This document shows, in pieces, positions 21,878 through 33,900 of a DNA stretch of 64,000 nucleotides. A model generated the notes under the pieces. It made no database searches. It had not been told where the DNA came from and saw only the letters and a program-made list of their open reading frames with translations. The DNA is from Dipteris shenzhenensis (Eukaryota; Polypodiophyta; Polypodiopsida; Gleicheniales): assembly GCA_047967505.1 (NCBI GenBank), contig CM106538.1; one strand, written 5' to 3'. How positions within the stretch are numbered: the first letter of the stretch is position 1; every line of letters begins with the position of its first letter. The translations under genes and the position numbers were made by a program.

Positions 21878-22641
21878 CATTTACAAACCAAAATGATATC
21901 TTCATTTTAAAATTAAAAATTTACATATATAATTAAAGCTGCCTCTTTTTGTCACATTTCTTTATAGTCAGTCAAAGATGTACAAAGAAGCAATTATTTT
22001 GTCTATTTTTTAAGAACCTCCTGCAGGCGCCTTTAGAAAGAGGTGCCACAGACCTGCAAGAGGCACCGTGATAATCTTGAGGTTCCTCAAAAGACAAAGA
22101 CCACCACAGTCACGAATGAGAGAAGCACAAACATAAAAATCAACCGGAAAAGATGCAAACATTTTGCTCCCATATGGGGTTTGATCTTGCAAATTGCCAT
22201 TGTCCTCAAACGCTAATGTGCATGCAGAGCTCCGGCACAAGAACATCAAGATGCATCAACAAAGCTTGAGGGAACAACCATTCTCAATTAGAGCAATCCT
22301 TGCAATGAGAGTATTGGTGGATGTCCCCATGTCTTCTCTAATTAATCCGTCGGTAGTAGAGTGAATCTCACTCCATAAGGCAACCAAGTATCGGTTATTC
22401 AGTTCATTAATAGCTCTATTGTGTGCACACATATCATGAATGGACTTTAACTGCTTTATAATGCTTGCAGGAGATTGGCACGCAGTTGCATGTCTAGTTT
22501 GCTGGGCCAAGGGTCCCACGCTTGTGAAGTAGAAAGGTGCATAGCTGCCTGCCTCATTGAGCAAGTGGAAGGCCCTGCCCTTGCGAGTTGTTTCATTGTA
22601 TGTAGATCACGTCATTGATGGATTGACAATACCACAACATC
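21878..22641 (-). mobile_element. 764-bp foreign insert within the copia-1 pol gene
   Basis: Copia-1 codes up to GSSIH (21877) and resumes at VDGESSGSE (from 22645). CAT stands on both sides (21875-21877 and 22642-22644), so removing the insert and one CAT restores the reading frame. No terminal inverted repeats or poly-A were seen. On the minus strand it carries two adjacent open frames of 102 and 79 codons (22564-22256 and 22249-22010) without stops for most of its length. I recognise neither protein. It could be a captured gene fragment or a non-autonomous element. Confidence 0.75.
22256..22564 (-). CDS. unidentified open frame inside the copia-1 insert
   Basis: A 102-codon frame that starts MLNEAGSYAPFYFTSV and could extend upstream as NETTRKGRAFHL to about 22605. 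It is mixed hydrophilic, with no low complexity, and ends IENGCSLKLC and a TGA; another open frame (79 codons) follows 6 bp later in the same strand. It does not resemble transposon proteins I know. It may be an exon of a captured host gene; function unknown. Confidence 0.3.
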   Translation of the reverse strand: MLNEAGSYAPFYFTSVGPLAQQTRHATACQSPASIIKQLKSIHDMCAHNRAINELNNRYLVALWSEIHSTTDGLIREDMGTSTNTLIARIALIENGCSLKLC

Positions 22642-24395
22642 CATGTTGATGGAGAGTCAAGTGGCTCTGAAATGAGCCTTGATGAGGAACTTGGGATTCC
22701 TTCTGTTGTTACACCTGGTGCAAGGAAAAGTAGGCATGATTTAAAGACTCCTGCAACTGATCCAGCTGTACGAAGGTCCACTCGTATTAAGTATCTAGTT
22801 GACAGATGGGTATACAGCACATCACTATGCTTATATGGTCAAGGTTCTAGAGGAGCCAGAGCCCACATGTTTTGAGGATGCAGCAGGGCATAAAAATTGG
22901 GAAGCAGCTATGGATGAAGAGATGGCTGCCTTGGATGCAAACCACACTTGGGATTTGATGCCTTTGCCTCATGATAAGAAGGCTATTGGCTGCAAGTGGG
23001 TTTACAAAGTAAAGCACAATGCTGATGGGTCTGTTAGCAGGTACAAGGCAAGATTGGTTGCCAAAGGTTTTGCGCAGACATATGGAATTGACTATGAGGA
23101 AACTTTCAGCCCAGTTGCAAGGATGGCAACCGTGAGAGCAGTAATTGCTATGGCTGCTGCAAAGGGATGGTCTTTGCATCAGATGGATGTGAAAAATGCC
23201 TTCTTGCATGGTGATTTGCAGGAAGAGGTTTATATGATGATGCAGCCAGAAGGTTATGAGGATAATTCACACCCCGATTTTGTATGCAGGTTGCACAAAG
23301 CCTTGTATGGCTTAAAACAGGCGCCGAGGGCATGGTCAGACAAGATAGGGCAATATCTTGTCACTATTGGATTTCAGATTTCCAATTCAGATTTTTCACT
23401 TTATGTGAAAAGGACAAACAGAGGGATTGTGCTTATAGTCGTCTATGTTGATGACTTGATTATTACAGGTGATAGTGATGCAGACATTAATGAAGTGAAG
23501 CTGCTGTTGAAGCAAAAATTTGAGATGAAGGATTTGGGAGAGCTGCGTTACTTCTTGGGCATTGAGGTTATTAGATCCCCCAGTGGGATATGGCTGTTGC
23601 AAAGGCAATACGGTTTGGACATGCTGTCCAAATATGGGATGACAGGCTGTAAGCCTATCTCTGTTCCATTGGAGCAGAATGTGAAGCTCAATGCAGAGAC
23701 AGGTGAGCTTCTTGAAGATATTACTATGTACAGGCGCATAGTAGGTAGCTTGATTTACATGACTATAACCAGACTAGATTTGAGCTATGCTGTGGGGCTG
23801 GTGAGTCAGTTTATGCAGGCACCGAGGAAGCCACATTTGGATGCAGCTAGGCGCATACTATGGTATGTGAAGTCCACATTGCATTATGGACTGTTTTATG
23901 AAGCTGGGTGTGCATTACAGGTACATGGATACACAGATGCTGACTGGGCTAGTAGTGTCTCAGACAGGAGATCTACTAGTGGTTTTATGTTTTCCCTTGG
24001 GAGTGGTGCCATCAGTTGGAGCAGCAAGAAGTAGCCAACAGTTGCCTTGTCGAGCACAGAGGCTGAGTACAGGGGTGCAGCAATGGTTGCATGTGAGGTA
24101 GCTTGGTTACGGAAGCTACTTGCAGATATGGGACAGTCAATTCATGCAGCAGTTGTCATTCATTGTGACAACATTAGCAGCATCATGCTTGCTAATAACC
24201 CAGTTTATCATGCTAGAACGAAGCACATTGAGGTGCATTATCACTTTGTGAGAGAGAAGGTTCTAGCTGGTGAGATTGATCTTGTCTATGTTAGCACTGA
24301 GGAGCAGGTGGCTGATATTTTATGAAGGCATTGGGTACCGAGAAGCTTCGCAGATTTAGGAGCTTGCTTGGTGTACGTGAGATGGATTTGAGCTT

Positions 24396-24404
24396 GAGGG
24401 GGAG
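24396..24404 (+). other. polypurine tract of copia-1
   Basis: GAGGGGGAG directly before the 3' LTR; primes plus-strand synthesis in LTR elements. Confidence 0.9.
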
Positions 24405-24702
24405 TGTTGAGATATCAAGCTCTACCCCCGATATATCTCCTGGATGACTATCATTTATGTCACCGCCTATGTTAGTTGTACTCGTGGTGTAGTTAGACTA
24501 CCACGTATGTTTTTGGTTTGGGTTCACATATGAACCACGTATTCTAGGGTTTGACATATAGGGTATTTCCCTCTTCTATTGTATTGTTGTTGTGTGCAAA
24601 AGTGAAGAAAGGCTTCACCCTCCAACCTTGTGTCCTCTCTCTTTTGTGTGTTGTGAAGAAAGCTGCACTTGAGTCTCCTATCTCTCTCCCTTATTCTTTA
24701 CA
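24405..24702 (+). repeat. 3' LTR of copia-1
   Basis: 298 bp, two differences from the 5' LTR, followed by GACAA. Confidence 0.97.
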
Positions 24703-24707
24703 GACAA

Positions 24708-25920
24708 CTGTGGATGAATGTTGAAGCCTACAGCGGTTACAAGTGTAAGACAATGGTTCTGAATTATGTTGTACCTTGATTGACGCAGGTGAGTTTGGCC
24801 ACTTTTCCCAATCTTTTGATGCTTACAAGGAGAATGGGGGCTCTTCATCCATGACACTGTAGCACTACATAAATAACCTTTTTGGAGCCTAGCAGAGGCA
24901 CTTATCGGTAGCTACACCTGGCTAAAATTCCATAAGGAAGCTTAAGTAGAATACTTTGCAAAAAACAATCAGTTTTTATGATGTAGGATAATTCTGAGAT
25001 TTTGGAGTACGAAATATTTTGAAGGAAAATATCTTTGGAACTAACAAAATGCATCATGGATGCCTTTATCGACATGTTGATGAACTACGCTTAGATGTAT
25101 TAGTTTCTTGCAAGAATCTTACATATACATAATGGCTACACAAGCAAGAAAGATTTCAATACAGTAGTTAGGAATGCTTGGGCTTTGTCAAAAGTTGTTT
25201 AATTTTCAGATTAACCCCCATGTAATGATTAACCCCCTAATGGTGATGATTGCCATGCACCAACAGCAAGGTGATTGATGGGATCAAATGAGGATTGAAG
25301 TATCCCAACTAATTGTGTTAATTTTCTAAGCACCTTGGTACTTACAATGCAAAGGAAGGGATGCTGAGTACATGAGATCATAAGAAGGTGGTACTAGAAT
25401 GGAGGAGTAGAAAGTAGAAAACAGAAAAGAAAAGAGAAGAAATAAAAAAGCAAAGAGACGAGAGATAGAATTGGTAGGAAAAACACAGACTTGCAAATTC
25501 GATGTGGATTTCAAAGATCCTAACTTATCTAATTTGCATGCTTCCCTCCATCAGGCCACTTTATGGTTCGAAGACTTGATCAAACTTGGTTATGACCCAC
25601 TGTTACCAGCCCCTTCACCAGCCTGCCAGGCCCTTGACGATGTTCAATAAAAAGATCCATGAGGCCATAATAGACTTGGACAGGAAGGAATTCCATAGCC
25701 ATCCAGAGTCAGGCAGACTGTTGACTATGTAGCTATCATTCAATGATTGGTTCCCTTGGATTTTCTAAGTAAAATGCAGTATGGATTTCTCTTTGCCGCA
25801 CCCTTAAGCATTAACTTAATTGTGAACATAGTCATGATGAAGTAATGGTTGCCAGGGGCCTTCTGAAGCTTTAACTAAGAATGTGGAATAGTGGAGATGT
25901 AGATTTATTAAAGTAGTAGG

Positions 25921-25921
<1 letters not shown>
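24708..25921 (+). pseudogene. relic sequence right of copia-1, with a partial copy of the RT-element N-terminal region
   Basis: 24708-24790 continues the target sequence and aligns with 49570-49655 (GAAGCCTACAG and GCAGGTGAGT against GAAGCCTGCAG and GCAGGTGAGT). At 25560-25780 broken frames read LWFEDLIKLGYDPLL and MFNKKIHEAIIDLD, HPESGRLLTM and LSFNDW. The latter part is homologous to the first residues of the reverse transcriptase relic at 28604 (MFPQRVHEAIIGLD, HPDLGRLIIMQLSFNDL). Stops and frameshifts abound. It appears to be an older, separate copy of that element's 5' part. Confidence 0.5.
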
Positions 25922-25953
<32 letters not shown>

Positions 25954-25996
25954 CACCCACTCATCCACACTGACACACACATGACACACATGTGCA

Positions 25997-26047
<51 letters not shown>

Positions 26048-26155
26048 CACATGCACATGCACACATGCGTGCGTGTGTGTGTGCACACACTCATGCACAC
26101 TGACACACACATGACACACATGTGCATCACACACACGCAGACACACACATGCACA
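25922..26155. repeat. CA microsatellite at the left edge of repeat A
   Basis: Long CA runs interrupted by two near-identical blocks (CTGACACACACATGACACAC ATGTGCATCACACAC) at 25970 and 26100. It marks the start of similarity with repeat B. Confidence 0.95.
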
Positions 26156-28597
26156 CATTGGCCTCCCAGGAGGGAAGGTACTGGACCCCCTAATCCAGAA
26201 TGCATGGATGGAACTTGTTTTCATGTGTAGGATCAACTACTACCCACAATTAAGGAGGACATTCAAACGGAAAGCTTGGGGAGTTTACAAACGCCCATGA
26301 TGGAGCCCCTCAAAAAGCCATAATAGCACCGACTAAACCCCATGGTCACCAACTAACACTTTAGACTGAGAAAAAATGATGCACACTAGGTGCCTTATAG
26401 TTGTAGAGAAAAGACTTGATTAAGGTAAGAGGGTAGGACCAAAGGTGGGGAGGAGCCCTTCACATCAAGCCCTCCACCACCTCCCCCATTCCCCCATGCA
26501 ACTCGTGGGCAATAAAGGCAACATCCCCCCAAAGATTAGTGGCATGAATTCGATTTCATGGAGCTAGACAAACGTCCATAGTACTTGGGCACAGTAGCAA
26601 ATATGAGTCTCCCTTCCCGCCTTCCCACCCTTTGTAAAGTCTCCAATGACCACTTGAGGACTCTACCTTAGAAGGAATCCGAGGCGCATCGAGCTCAACG
26701 GCTGGAAAAACCAAGGAGTCCTCAGCAGTCACTCCCCTAAAATCTCTGACAACACGGATTCCTAGAGGCTCCAAGCTCCTACTCATAAACGAAGGAACTT
26801 GGTATGACAACCAATCCCTGACAAGGCTCTTCATTATGATTAGGGACCCTCGAAAGAAACACTCCACAAAATGAAGGAGGGAGCACAAGTAAGTAACACA
26901 GATTCATTTCTTTCTCCCCCTGCTCCCGCCTAGCCAGGGAATGGCATCGACTCCACTCCCTCCCCTTAAGCTCTTGCAGTAGTGAGGTTTACATGGGAGG
27001 CACGAGACACTGATATGACGATAGAGGGCTATCATGAGCCCGATGAAACAAAATGTGATGACCCAATGCCATCTTGCATTCTCTCACACCTAATAGGTGG
27101 GACTCAGCAAGCCAAGAAGAGCATCGCATAGCCGGATGGTTTTGCTTCACTTGCGTCCCCCCTCCCCCTTGTAGGTTTCCCAGTATATACCCACATTATT
27201 GTTAGAACTTACCTAGCAAAGGCCAGCCAAAAACCAATCCACGTAGAGTGCTGTTGGGATCAACTCCACAGCAAATGCGCTGAAGATCTAGTCCACCTCT
27301 ACTAATAATAGGGGATGAGAGAAAGACCTTGCATGCAGTCTATAGAGAATGGAGCTTATAGTCTCCACTCCATAGAATGGCCTCTGTTGATTCCGGAATG
27401 GAGAAACTACCCATGAGTTGCCACCCCCAGGCATTGAGGAAGTGGGAGAATCAGTGTTACCTACTAGCCATGACCACAGGGAGCACCTGGAATGACTTAT
27501 GAGATGAACTCTCACGTCTACTTTACGATTTTTTTTTTAGGCACGTTACAAATTCGCTTGCTCATATTCTAAATCACTTTGACAGATATAAAGGGATCTA
27601 GCTCATAATACTATAAAATCAGCCTATATACACTCCAATGTAAGATGGAGCCTGGCTCCTGATTGACAACCTGACCTGAAGGAGTGCATTCACTTCTAAT
27701 GACTCTATGCTCCAGGAGCATGAAGAAGCAATGGTTTGTGTGAGGACTTAGGAGAGTTCTACCCCCGAGTAGTCTGGCATGTAAAAGCGCTCGTTGTATT
27801 GAAGTAGGAACGGTGCATTTCCTTCGACGATTAGCTTGGCATAGTTCTTGATATATATTAGTTAAGCTTGATACTGAGTGAAGGGATGGTTACACTACCG
27901 TCAGAGGAACCACTGAATCCTCCCTTTGTCTCGGAACCCCTCTACCATTTTAGACGAAGAAAGTGCTAAAGCACGGGGGCTTCCCGCCCTGTAGAGCTAG
28001 CATCCATGACCTATAATGGTCCGTATGCTCCTGGAACAAGCAAAGGACTTGGACAGGATGCTATTTGGATGACGTAGAAGCGAACAAGGGTGATGACCCC
28101 TTCGGTTCTAGGATGACAAAAGATACCCCCTCCCCTTCTACAACTTTGATCAATGCTTCAGCTCATTGGGCCTTTTCCTCCCGAAATAAAGATAAACCTC
28201 CCACTTCTAAGCAAAACTCGTGCTGCAGGTCGATGAGCCCATTGGGCATGGCTGCCCGAACTAATCACGGAAGAAATAGAAGCATCAGGACCTACCCCAA
28301 GAAAGCCTGGTGCATCCTTGTTGGATAGAACTCCTATTAGATCCCTTGTTTCAGAAGAGAAGATAAAAAGCTCTCCACGGATATTTGTTATAGTCCATAG
28401 ACTAATCTCTCCTACTGAACAAAGATCCTACTATAGTCCTTGAAAGAAACACTGCATTGTTCTCACAATAATAGTCTCCTACATGCACCTTTTAAACATC
28501 ATGAAAAGCAGTAGGGATTTGGAATGTTAAGCAAGTAGGTACTTATATTTCTAGAAAAGCAAAGTTATTGAACTATACTGATGATAACGATGATTAC
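26150..28597. repeat. repeat A: 2.4-kb repeat, first copy
   Basis: From TTGGCCTCCCAGGAGGGAAG to GATGATGATTACA-like bases at 28597 this matches repeat B (37835-39059 plus 48178-49417) almost base for base apart from substitutions and short indels. It begins at a CA microsatellite and ends at GATTACA, as B does. At 27450 it keeps the uninterrupted form of the CACTA-2 target (GTGGGAGAATCAGTG). It has no intact gene. It lies in direct orientation upstream of the reverse transcriptase relic, so it may be a pseudo-LTR or an independent repeat. Confidence 0.9.
26556..26888 (-). pseudogene. open frame in repeat A conserved in repeat B
   Basis: The minus-strand frame contains VKSLVRD-like, PSF(M/V)SRSLEPLGI and VVRDFRGVTAEDSLVFP; repeat B keeps the same frame at 38485-38294 with mostly conservative differences. 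No family recognised. Conservation of the frame between two diverged copies is suggestive but could be chance. Confidence 0.3.
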
Positions 28598-28603
28598 ATA
28601 GCA

Positions 28604-30190
28604 GTCATGACCATGTTCCCCCAAAGAGTCCATGAAGCTATAATTGGCTTGGATTCACAGGAATTGAAAGAACATCCAGATTTGGGTAGACTGATAATAA
28701 TGCAATTGTCCTTTAATGATTTGTGCAAAGTCTTAGTTCTTCGCAAGGGCAAGGCGGATGAGGCAATAACCATCATTGGGCAACTCCATGAATCCCTAGA
28801 CTAGATCATTCATGAGGACAACAAAGCTCCTTTGGACTTTGTGGAATCATCCTCGAGCACTATGAGGAACTTATTTCTGAGTTTCAGTTTGAATCCCCCT
28901 ATCAGCCTAGCATCTGTAGAAAACATGGGATTGAAATGTTTCATCCCTCTAGAAAATCTGCTCTCCTCCCCTCCCCAACACAAATTTTGTAATATGGAGG
29001 GGCTTTCTCAGGATGACTAGGACAAGATCTTCTCAGATCTAATGGTGACCCCAGTGACAACTACCAGAAAGAACTCAGGCCCCACATATACAAATCCCTT
29101 CTTCCCACCCAGAGTTTTGGAAGCAGAACTTATGGCACATGATAACAAAGTTTAGGACCTACATGACATGAATCTTTTGGTCCCATTCCATGACACATGG
29201 CTATTCCTCACTAATCTCTTATAGTCCACTAAGAACATTAAATTGGAAGCGAAGCAAGCAGCTTAGAACTTTGACATCCCAATTATATATAGCCATGCAC
29301 TCGCCAGTTTCTTCCCTATGGCTATGTTTGCATTAGGCAGATGCCCTTCCCTAGTGGGAGTATTCGGCAGATGCAAAAGCAAGATCAATCAATAGAAAAG
29401 AGGTCCCCAAATTATGTCAACGATATTTTCAACATGCAGAGACCATATATTAAATGCAAATGCAATGAAGAAAGAATAGATTGTAAGGCCCAACCACTTT
29501 GGTTGGACCATGCCATATGGTTCATCATCAACAACTGGTTACCTTCTTCTTGGACAAGCTTTTGAAAGTAGCCTTCAACTCCTTCCTACTATTTATGAAG
29601 ACCCCGGATATGGTACTGTTTGGAAAAGCCTCTGTTACCTTCATGTACATGAGAGAATTGATGCTTATTATAGTAGTATGGAACCTGGAAAAGAGTCCCT
29701 TCCTACCGCTGCTCCCACAACCATCCCCCAGGATCTACTCATATGGGAAGAGAATTATAAGAGGGCAAGATGGCAGCAGCCATAAAGCAGTAAGCTCTTC
29801 GAAACAAGGTAGATTTTAGTCACGTGGTGGTGTAGGCTATGGGAGATCCAGGATGCTACAACCATCCCAATCACGCACCCTGAAATAGATTGAGTGGCAG
29901 AATAGTGCAGAGAGCTCAATCCACTTGGATACAGGAGAATCTCACGTAAGGCCCTCAAAGATTATGAGAGGTGGCAAGACAATGTCCTTTACGAAAGATG
30001 TCAATGCAAAAATGCTAGTTAAGAACCTTTGTATGATGACCAGGATTGATATTTTGCACGTATGCAATTCCCCCTCAAAAAGCCTTGTTTACCTCCCTCA
30101 TGGGGAGCTTACCTTAACCACTCACCACACAAAAAATAAAAGAAAAGGATTTATATATTTGGAATTAGTAACCCCCTTCTTGATTATTTT
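28604..30190 (+). pseudogene. Penelope-like reverse transcriptase relic, 5' part
   Basis: Starts immediately after repeat A with MFPQRVHEAIIGLDSQEL, HPDLGRLIIMQLSFNDLCKV and continues in broken frames (PTIYEDPGYGTVWKSLCYLH, HERIDAYYSSMEPG near 29580-29690) to the copia-2 insertion at 30191. No domain could be named in this part; a GIY-YIG endonuclease was looked for and not seen. Assigned by continuity with the 3' part after copia-2 (35731 on), which carries the reverse transcriptase motifs. Numerous stops show long neutral decay. Confidence 0.5.
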
Positions 30191-30911
30191 TGTTAGATAT
30201 CAATGCTCCACTCTCGTGTAACTATGCAGGAACCAGCTAACTCTACTTGTAAGCCCCCCATATGAGGAGAAGGCATTTGAGTAGCTCGGTTATCCAGTAG
30301 GTCCTAGTTTTGGACACCAGATGGGGGCCATGTGTGGCCTAATGGCTGGACGGCTTCAGATAGAGTTGGTACACTGGCAAATAGGCCACATGCAAGTGCG
30401 GGAAGGCATCCCTTGACTAACCGCACTGAGGGTAGACGGAGCATTTCCCGGGGCAGCCCACTCTCGAGTTGCGGGGCCCGTTTGGGGTCCCAGATGATTT
30501 CGGATGGCTTTGGGCCGAATAGCAACCGTAGGTCAGTTGCTCTGTTTTGTGCACGTGTGGTCAGTGGCCTATTTCGAGACCGACCCCAGTTGACCATTTT
30601 GGGCAGACTGGGTCAGTCACCAAATTGGGTCTAACCGACTATGACTAGTGGCTATATAAGAGCAAGCCCGTGAAGCCCATTTTATCACTGGCTATAGCAA
30701 CCCTGATTCCTTATCATCCATCCTCCATCTTCTACTGTTTCCAGCTTGCCATCGAAGCTTCTTTCACAGGAGTGCATGACTAAGAGGCAGCGCCATCTAT
30801 TGTATCAATTCTATAGTAATCAAAATTTTGATTCTCCATACTATCTATTTTCTCTCTTGCGTACAAGATCCTGTTATCTGTTGAGCACAGATGTTGTATT
30901 ATTTTCTTACA
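30191..30911 (+). repeat. 5' LTR of copia-2
   Basis: 721 bp. A TATA-like GGCTATATAAGAGC lies near 30650, a plausible promoter. Confidence 0.95.
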
Positions 30912-30927
30912 TGGTATTAGAGCCTGG
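30912..30927 (+). other. primer binding site of copia-2
   Basis: TGGTATTAGAGCCTGG, an initiator-Met tRNA type site with one change from the TGGTATCAGAGC form. Confidence 0.9.
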
Positions 30928-30981
30928 ACTCTAGCAAGAAGATATGGTAGTGTGTTTATGTTTGCGAGCAGATTGTGAGAG

Positions 30982-33900
30982 ATGGCCCATCCCGCAAGAC
31001 TACGAATCCCACAGTTCGGCGAAAGCGAAAAGTTGGATGGCACTAACTATCCACTCTGGAAGTTCAAGATGAAGACCATCCTAAGCGCATATGAGCTTTG
31101 GGACACTGCTATTGGGGTGGACTTGAAACCAGTTCTGAGACCGAATCCGGCCAATGCAGCACAACAGATAGTACAAACTACGGATGAGATTCTCATGTGG
31201 ACAAGAAGAAATGCAGATGCACTGTGTTCTATTATTTGCAGTGTAAGTGATTCCATCATGGCGTTAATTCAACATGTCATGGATGATCTTGAAAAATCAG
31301 TACGAGACCATGAATCAGACGTGGATTCAAAATCTGGAGACTCAACTCGCGAACGAGAAACTATTTGAGTCTGAAGCGGCAGAGAAGTTCATCACCAGGG
31401 TGAAGAATCTATGTGACCAGATGACTGCGATTGACATCACCATCACCAGTGAGAATCTAGCATGAAGATGCATATGGATTCTCCCACCAAAGTACGATGG
31501 CCTTGTTACGGCACTGAATACACAGAACATAAATCCGCCCCTCAACTTTGAGGATTTGAACACAATGCTTCTGGAGGAGGAGATGCATCAAAAGATGAGG
31601 ACTGAAGAAGATTCGGCTTTCTACGCTGGATCAAAGAAAGGTAAGGGAAGGACTCTGGTAACCCATCTTCTTCTGATGATAAAAAGAGAAAGAAGAAGAT
31701 CAAGTGCTTCTATTGCAACAAGGCAGGTCACAAGCAGAATGAGTGCCGAAAGAAGATTGCACATTATAAGAATGAAGTAAAGAAAGAGTCCAGAAACAGC
31801 ACGCGGGCAGTACCAGTAGAGCTATTCGTAGCAATTGAGGAGATTTGCACGGAGGCAGTTCATGTATTTGCAGATGAACCATGGATTATTGATAGTGGTG
31901 CATCGCACCACATGACCAGTTGCAAGGATTGGTATACCTCTCTATAGCGGGTAGGGAATGACATCCTGGTAGCAATCGGCAATGATGCAAAATGTCCAGC
32001 AAAAGGAAAAGGTATGATTTAAGTCAGATGGAGTTGTAAAATAGTTTTCCGATGTTCTTTATGTGCCAGATATCAAGAGGAACTTGTTGTCCATTTCTAT
32101 GATCACGGATCAAGACCTCAAAGTTCACCTCGATAAGAATGGTGCACAGATTGTGGATCTTCAAGGGAAGGTCATTGGTAAAGGTACACGGCGCAACAAC
32201 ATCTACGAACTCTCAACTTTCAGTGCTCGAGCCGATGTCAAGAACACTAAGCTGTGGCATGAGAGGTTTGGTCATCTAAACCTTAGTTCTTTGAAGGAGA
32301 TGCATAAAAGTGGAATGATTGCAGACCTACCAAAAATTTCAGATCTGCTCGATGTATGTGAAGCTTGCATGATTGGCAAGTAGCATCGGCAGCCCTTTCC
32401 TAAAGAGGCCAACAGGGCAAAGGCTCCTCTAGAGCTCATTCACATGGACCTTTGCAGAAAGATTGAGACCGAAGCTTTGGGTGGTTCCTACTACTTCATG
32501 ATGCTGATCGACGACTATAGTAGAAAGATATGGATATACTTTTTGAAGACTAAAGACGAGGCTTTTAGTAGGTTCAAGGAATGGCATGTAATGGTCGAGA
32601 AAGAATCGGGGAGGAAGGTGAAGAAGTTAAGATCAGACAGAGGTGGAGAGTTCACATCAACTGAATTCAAAAGTTACTGCAAAAGTCACGGGATCATGAG
32701 GCAAAAACCCCCGCCACATACATCACAGCAAAATGGAGTAGCAGAACGCAAGATGCGCGTCATCTGTGAAATGGGTAGGAGTATGATGAAAGGGAAAGAT
32801 TTGCCAAAGACTTTCTGTGTTGAAGCATGTAACATGGCAGTTTACATTCTGAATCGTAGCTACACGAAAGTTGTGAACGGGATGACTCCACTGCATGCCT
32901 TTTCTGGTAAGAAACATTCAGCTGCACATTTCAAAGTTTTTGGATGTGGCTGTTTTGTGCATGTCCCTGATGCTACCAGGACCAAATGGGAACCGAAGAG
33001 CTGGAAGTGTATTTTCTTGGGCTAAAGTGAAGAGGCGGAGGGTAACCATCTCTATAACCCTGTTACCAAGAAGGTAATAGTAAGTCGTGATGTGGTCTTC
33101 TTAGAACAGCCGCTTCAATTAGAGGAGGATGCTTCCTTCCCAGACAACTAGGACCAGGATATCCATCCAGTACAACCACCAACAGCAAACCAAACTCCCC
33201 CAATGGTGCTTGGGAGGATTCAAGATAAAGAAGAGGAAGAAGAGCCTATAGAACCACAATGGCAACGACCATTCTCGAAGTGGGTAAAGCAGCTTTTGGA
33301 TGGCAGAGAACCTCCAGCCATTGAGGAGGAACCATCCGACCACCGCCGGTCCAAGAGATTAGAGGAGCAAAGAAGGGCGTAGGAACGCTTGGTCAACTAC
33401 GCATTGATGACAGATGTGGTCCGTGCTGATGAATCCAAGTGTCTTGAAGAGGCACAGGGTGATGATAGGTGGATGGAGGCTATGCAGTCAGAGTATGGCT
33501 CCATAATGAAAAACAACACTTGGGACCTTGTGGATCGACCACCCAAACACAAGGTAATCGGCACCAAGTGGGTGTACAAGACCAAGTACAAGTCCGACGG
33601 CACGTTGGATAAGTACAAGGCTTAGCTCATGGCAAAAGGATTCGCATAGGTACATGGTCTTAATTGTCACGATACTTTTGCTCCCACAGCTCGACTAACC
33701 ACAATTCACAGTGTTTTGGCTTTAGCTGCCCAGGGAAGTTGGCCCGTGTTTCAGATGGATGTAAAATCTGCCTTTCTGAATGGAGATCTCAAGGAGGAGG
33801 TATACATGGAACAACCACTAGGTTTTGAGATCCCCGATTCAGAAGGTAAAGTCTGCAAACTGAAGAAGGCACTTTACGGGCTGAAACAGGCCCCACGAGC

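Larger units (their letters stand above)
19331..24392 (+). pseudogene. gag-pol polyprotein of copia-1 (broken)
   Basis: Start chosen at MSENLSTIVSEKLDKNNF (19331), the usual gag start; the frame opens earlier at 19304. Gag is followed by an RG-rich segment, zinc knuckle CYYCGKPGHKENTC (about residue 271), protease YVDSGASNHM (about 337), pre-integrase HKRIGH...CEACQ, integrase SDVW and LRSD, RT with YVDDLIITG near 23447, and RNase H TDADWA and SSTEAEY. Lesions: TGA at 21143 replaces a Gly codon; NGVAKRKNR at 21240 has Lys where the integrase catalytic Glu should be; the 764-bp insert; a frameshift near 22800; TAG at 24032 for Gln; a frameshift near 24318. Tork/Tnt1-like by general look. Confidence 0.95.
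18455..24702 (+). mobile_element. copia-1: full-length Ty1/copia retrotransposon, recently inserted
   Basis: It is flanked by a perfect 5-bp target duplication, GACAA (18450-18454 and 24703-24707). The two 298-bp LTRs begin TGTTGAGATATC and end TTCTTTACA and differ at only two positions that I can see (CGTATAGG/CATATAGG and GCTACAC/GCTGCAC). Primer site, gag, protease, integrase, reverse transcriptase, RNase H and a polypurine tract are in the Ty1/copia order. Despite its youth the coding region carries two stops, two frameshifts, a foreign 764-bp insert and a lost integrase catalytic residue. Confidence 0.97.

Noticed and set aside
24708-24800. Host gene exon ending at GCAGGTGAGT
   Set aside because: The frame contains stops and the same sequence recurs at 49570-49655 in a repeat context.
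25908-26236. Frames encoding VCVCVC / THTHTH proteins
   Set aside because: Translation of the CA microsatellite.
26150-28597. Repeat A as a classical LTR of copia or gypsy type
   Set aside because: No TG start, no primer site after the end, no target duplication; the left edge is a microsatellite.
30304-30634. Open frames of ~100 codons on both strands within the copia-2 LTR
   Set aside because: They lie wholly inside the 5' LTR and are not conserved in the 3' LTR.
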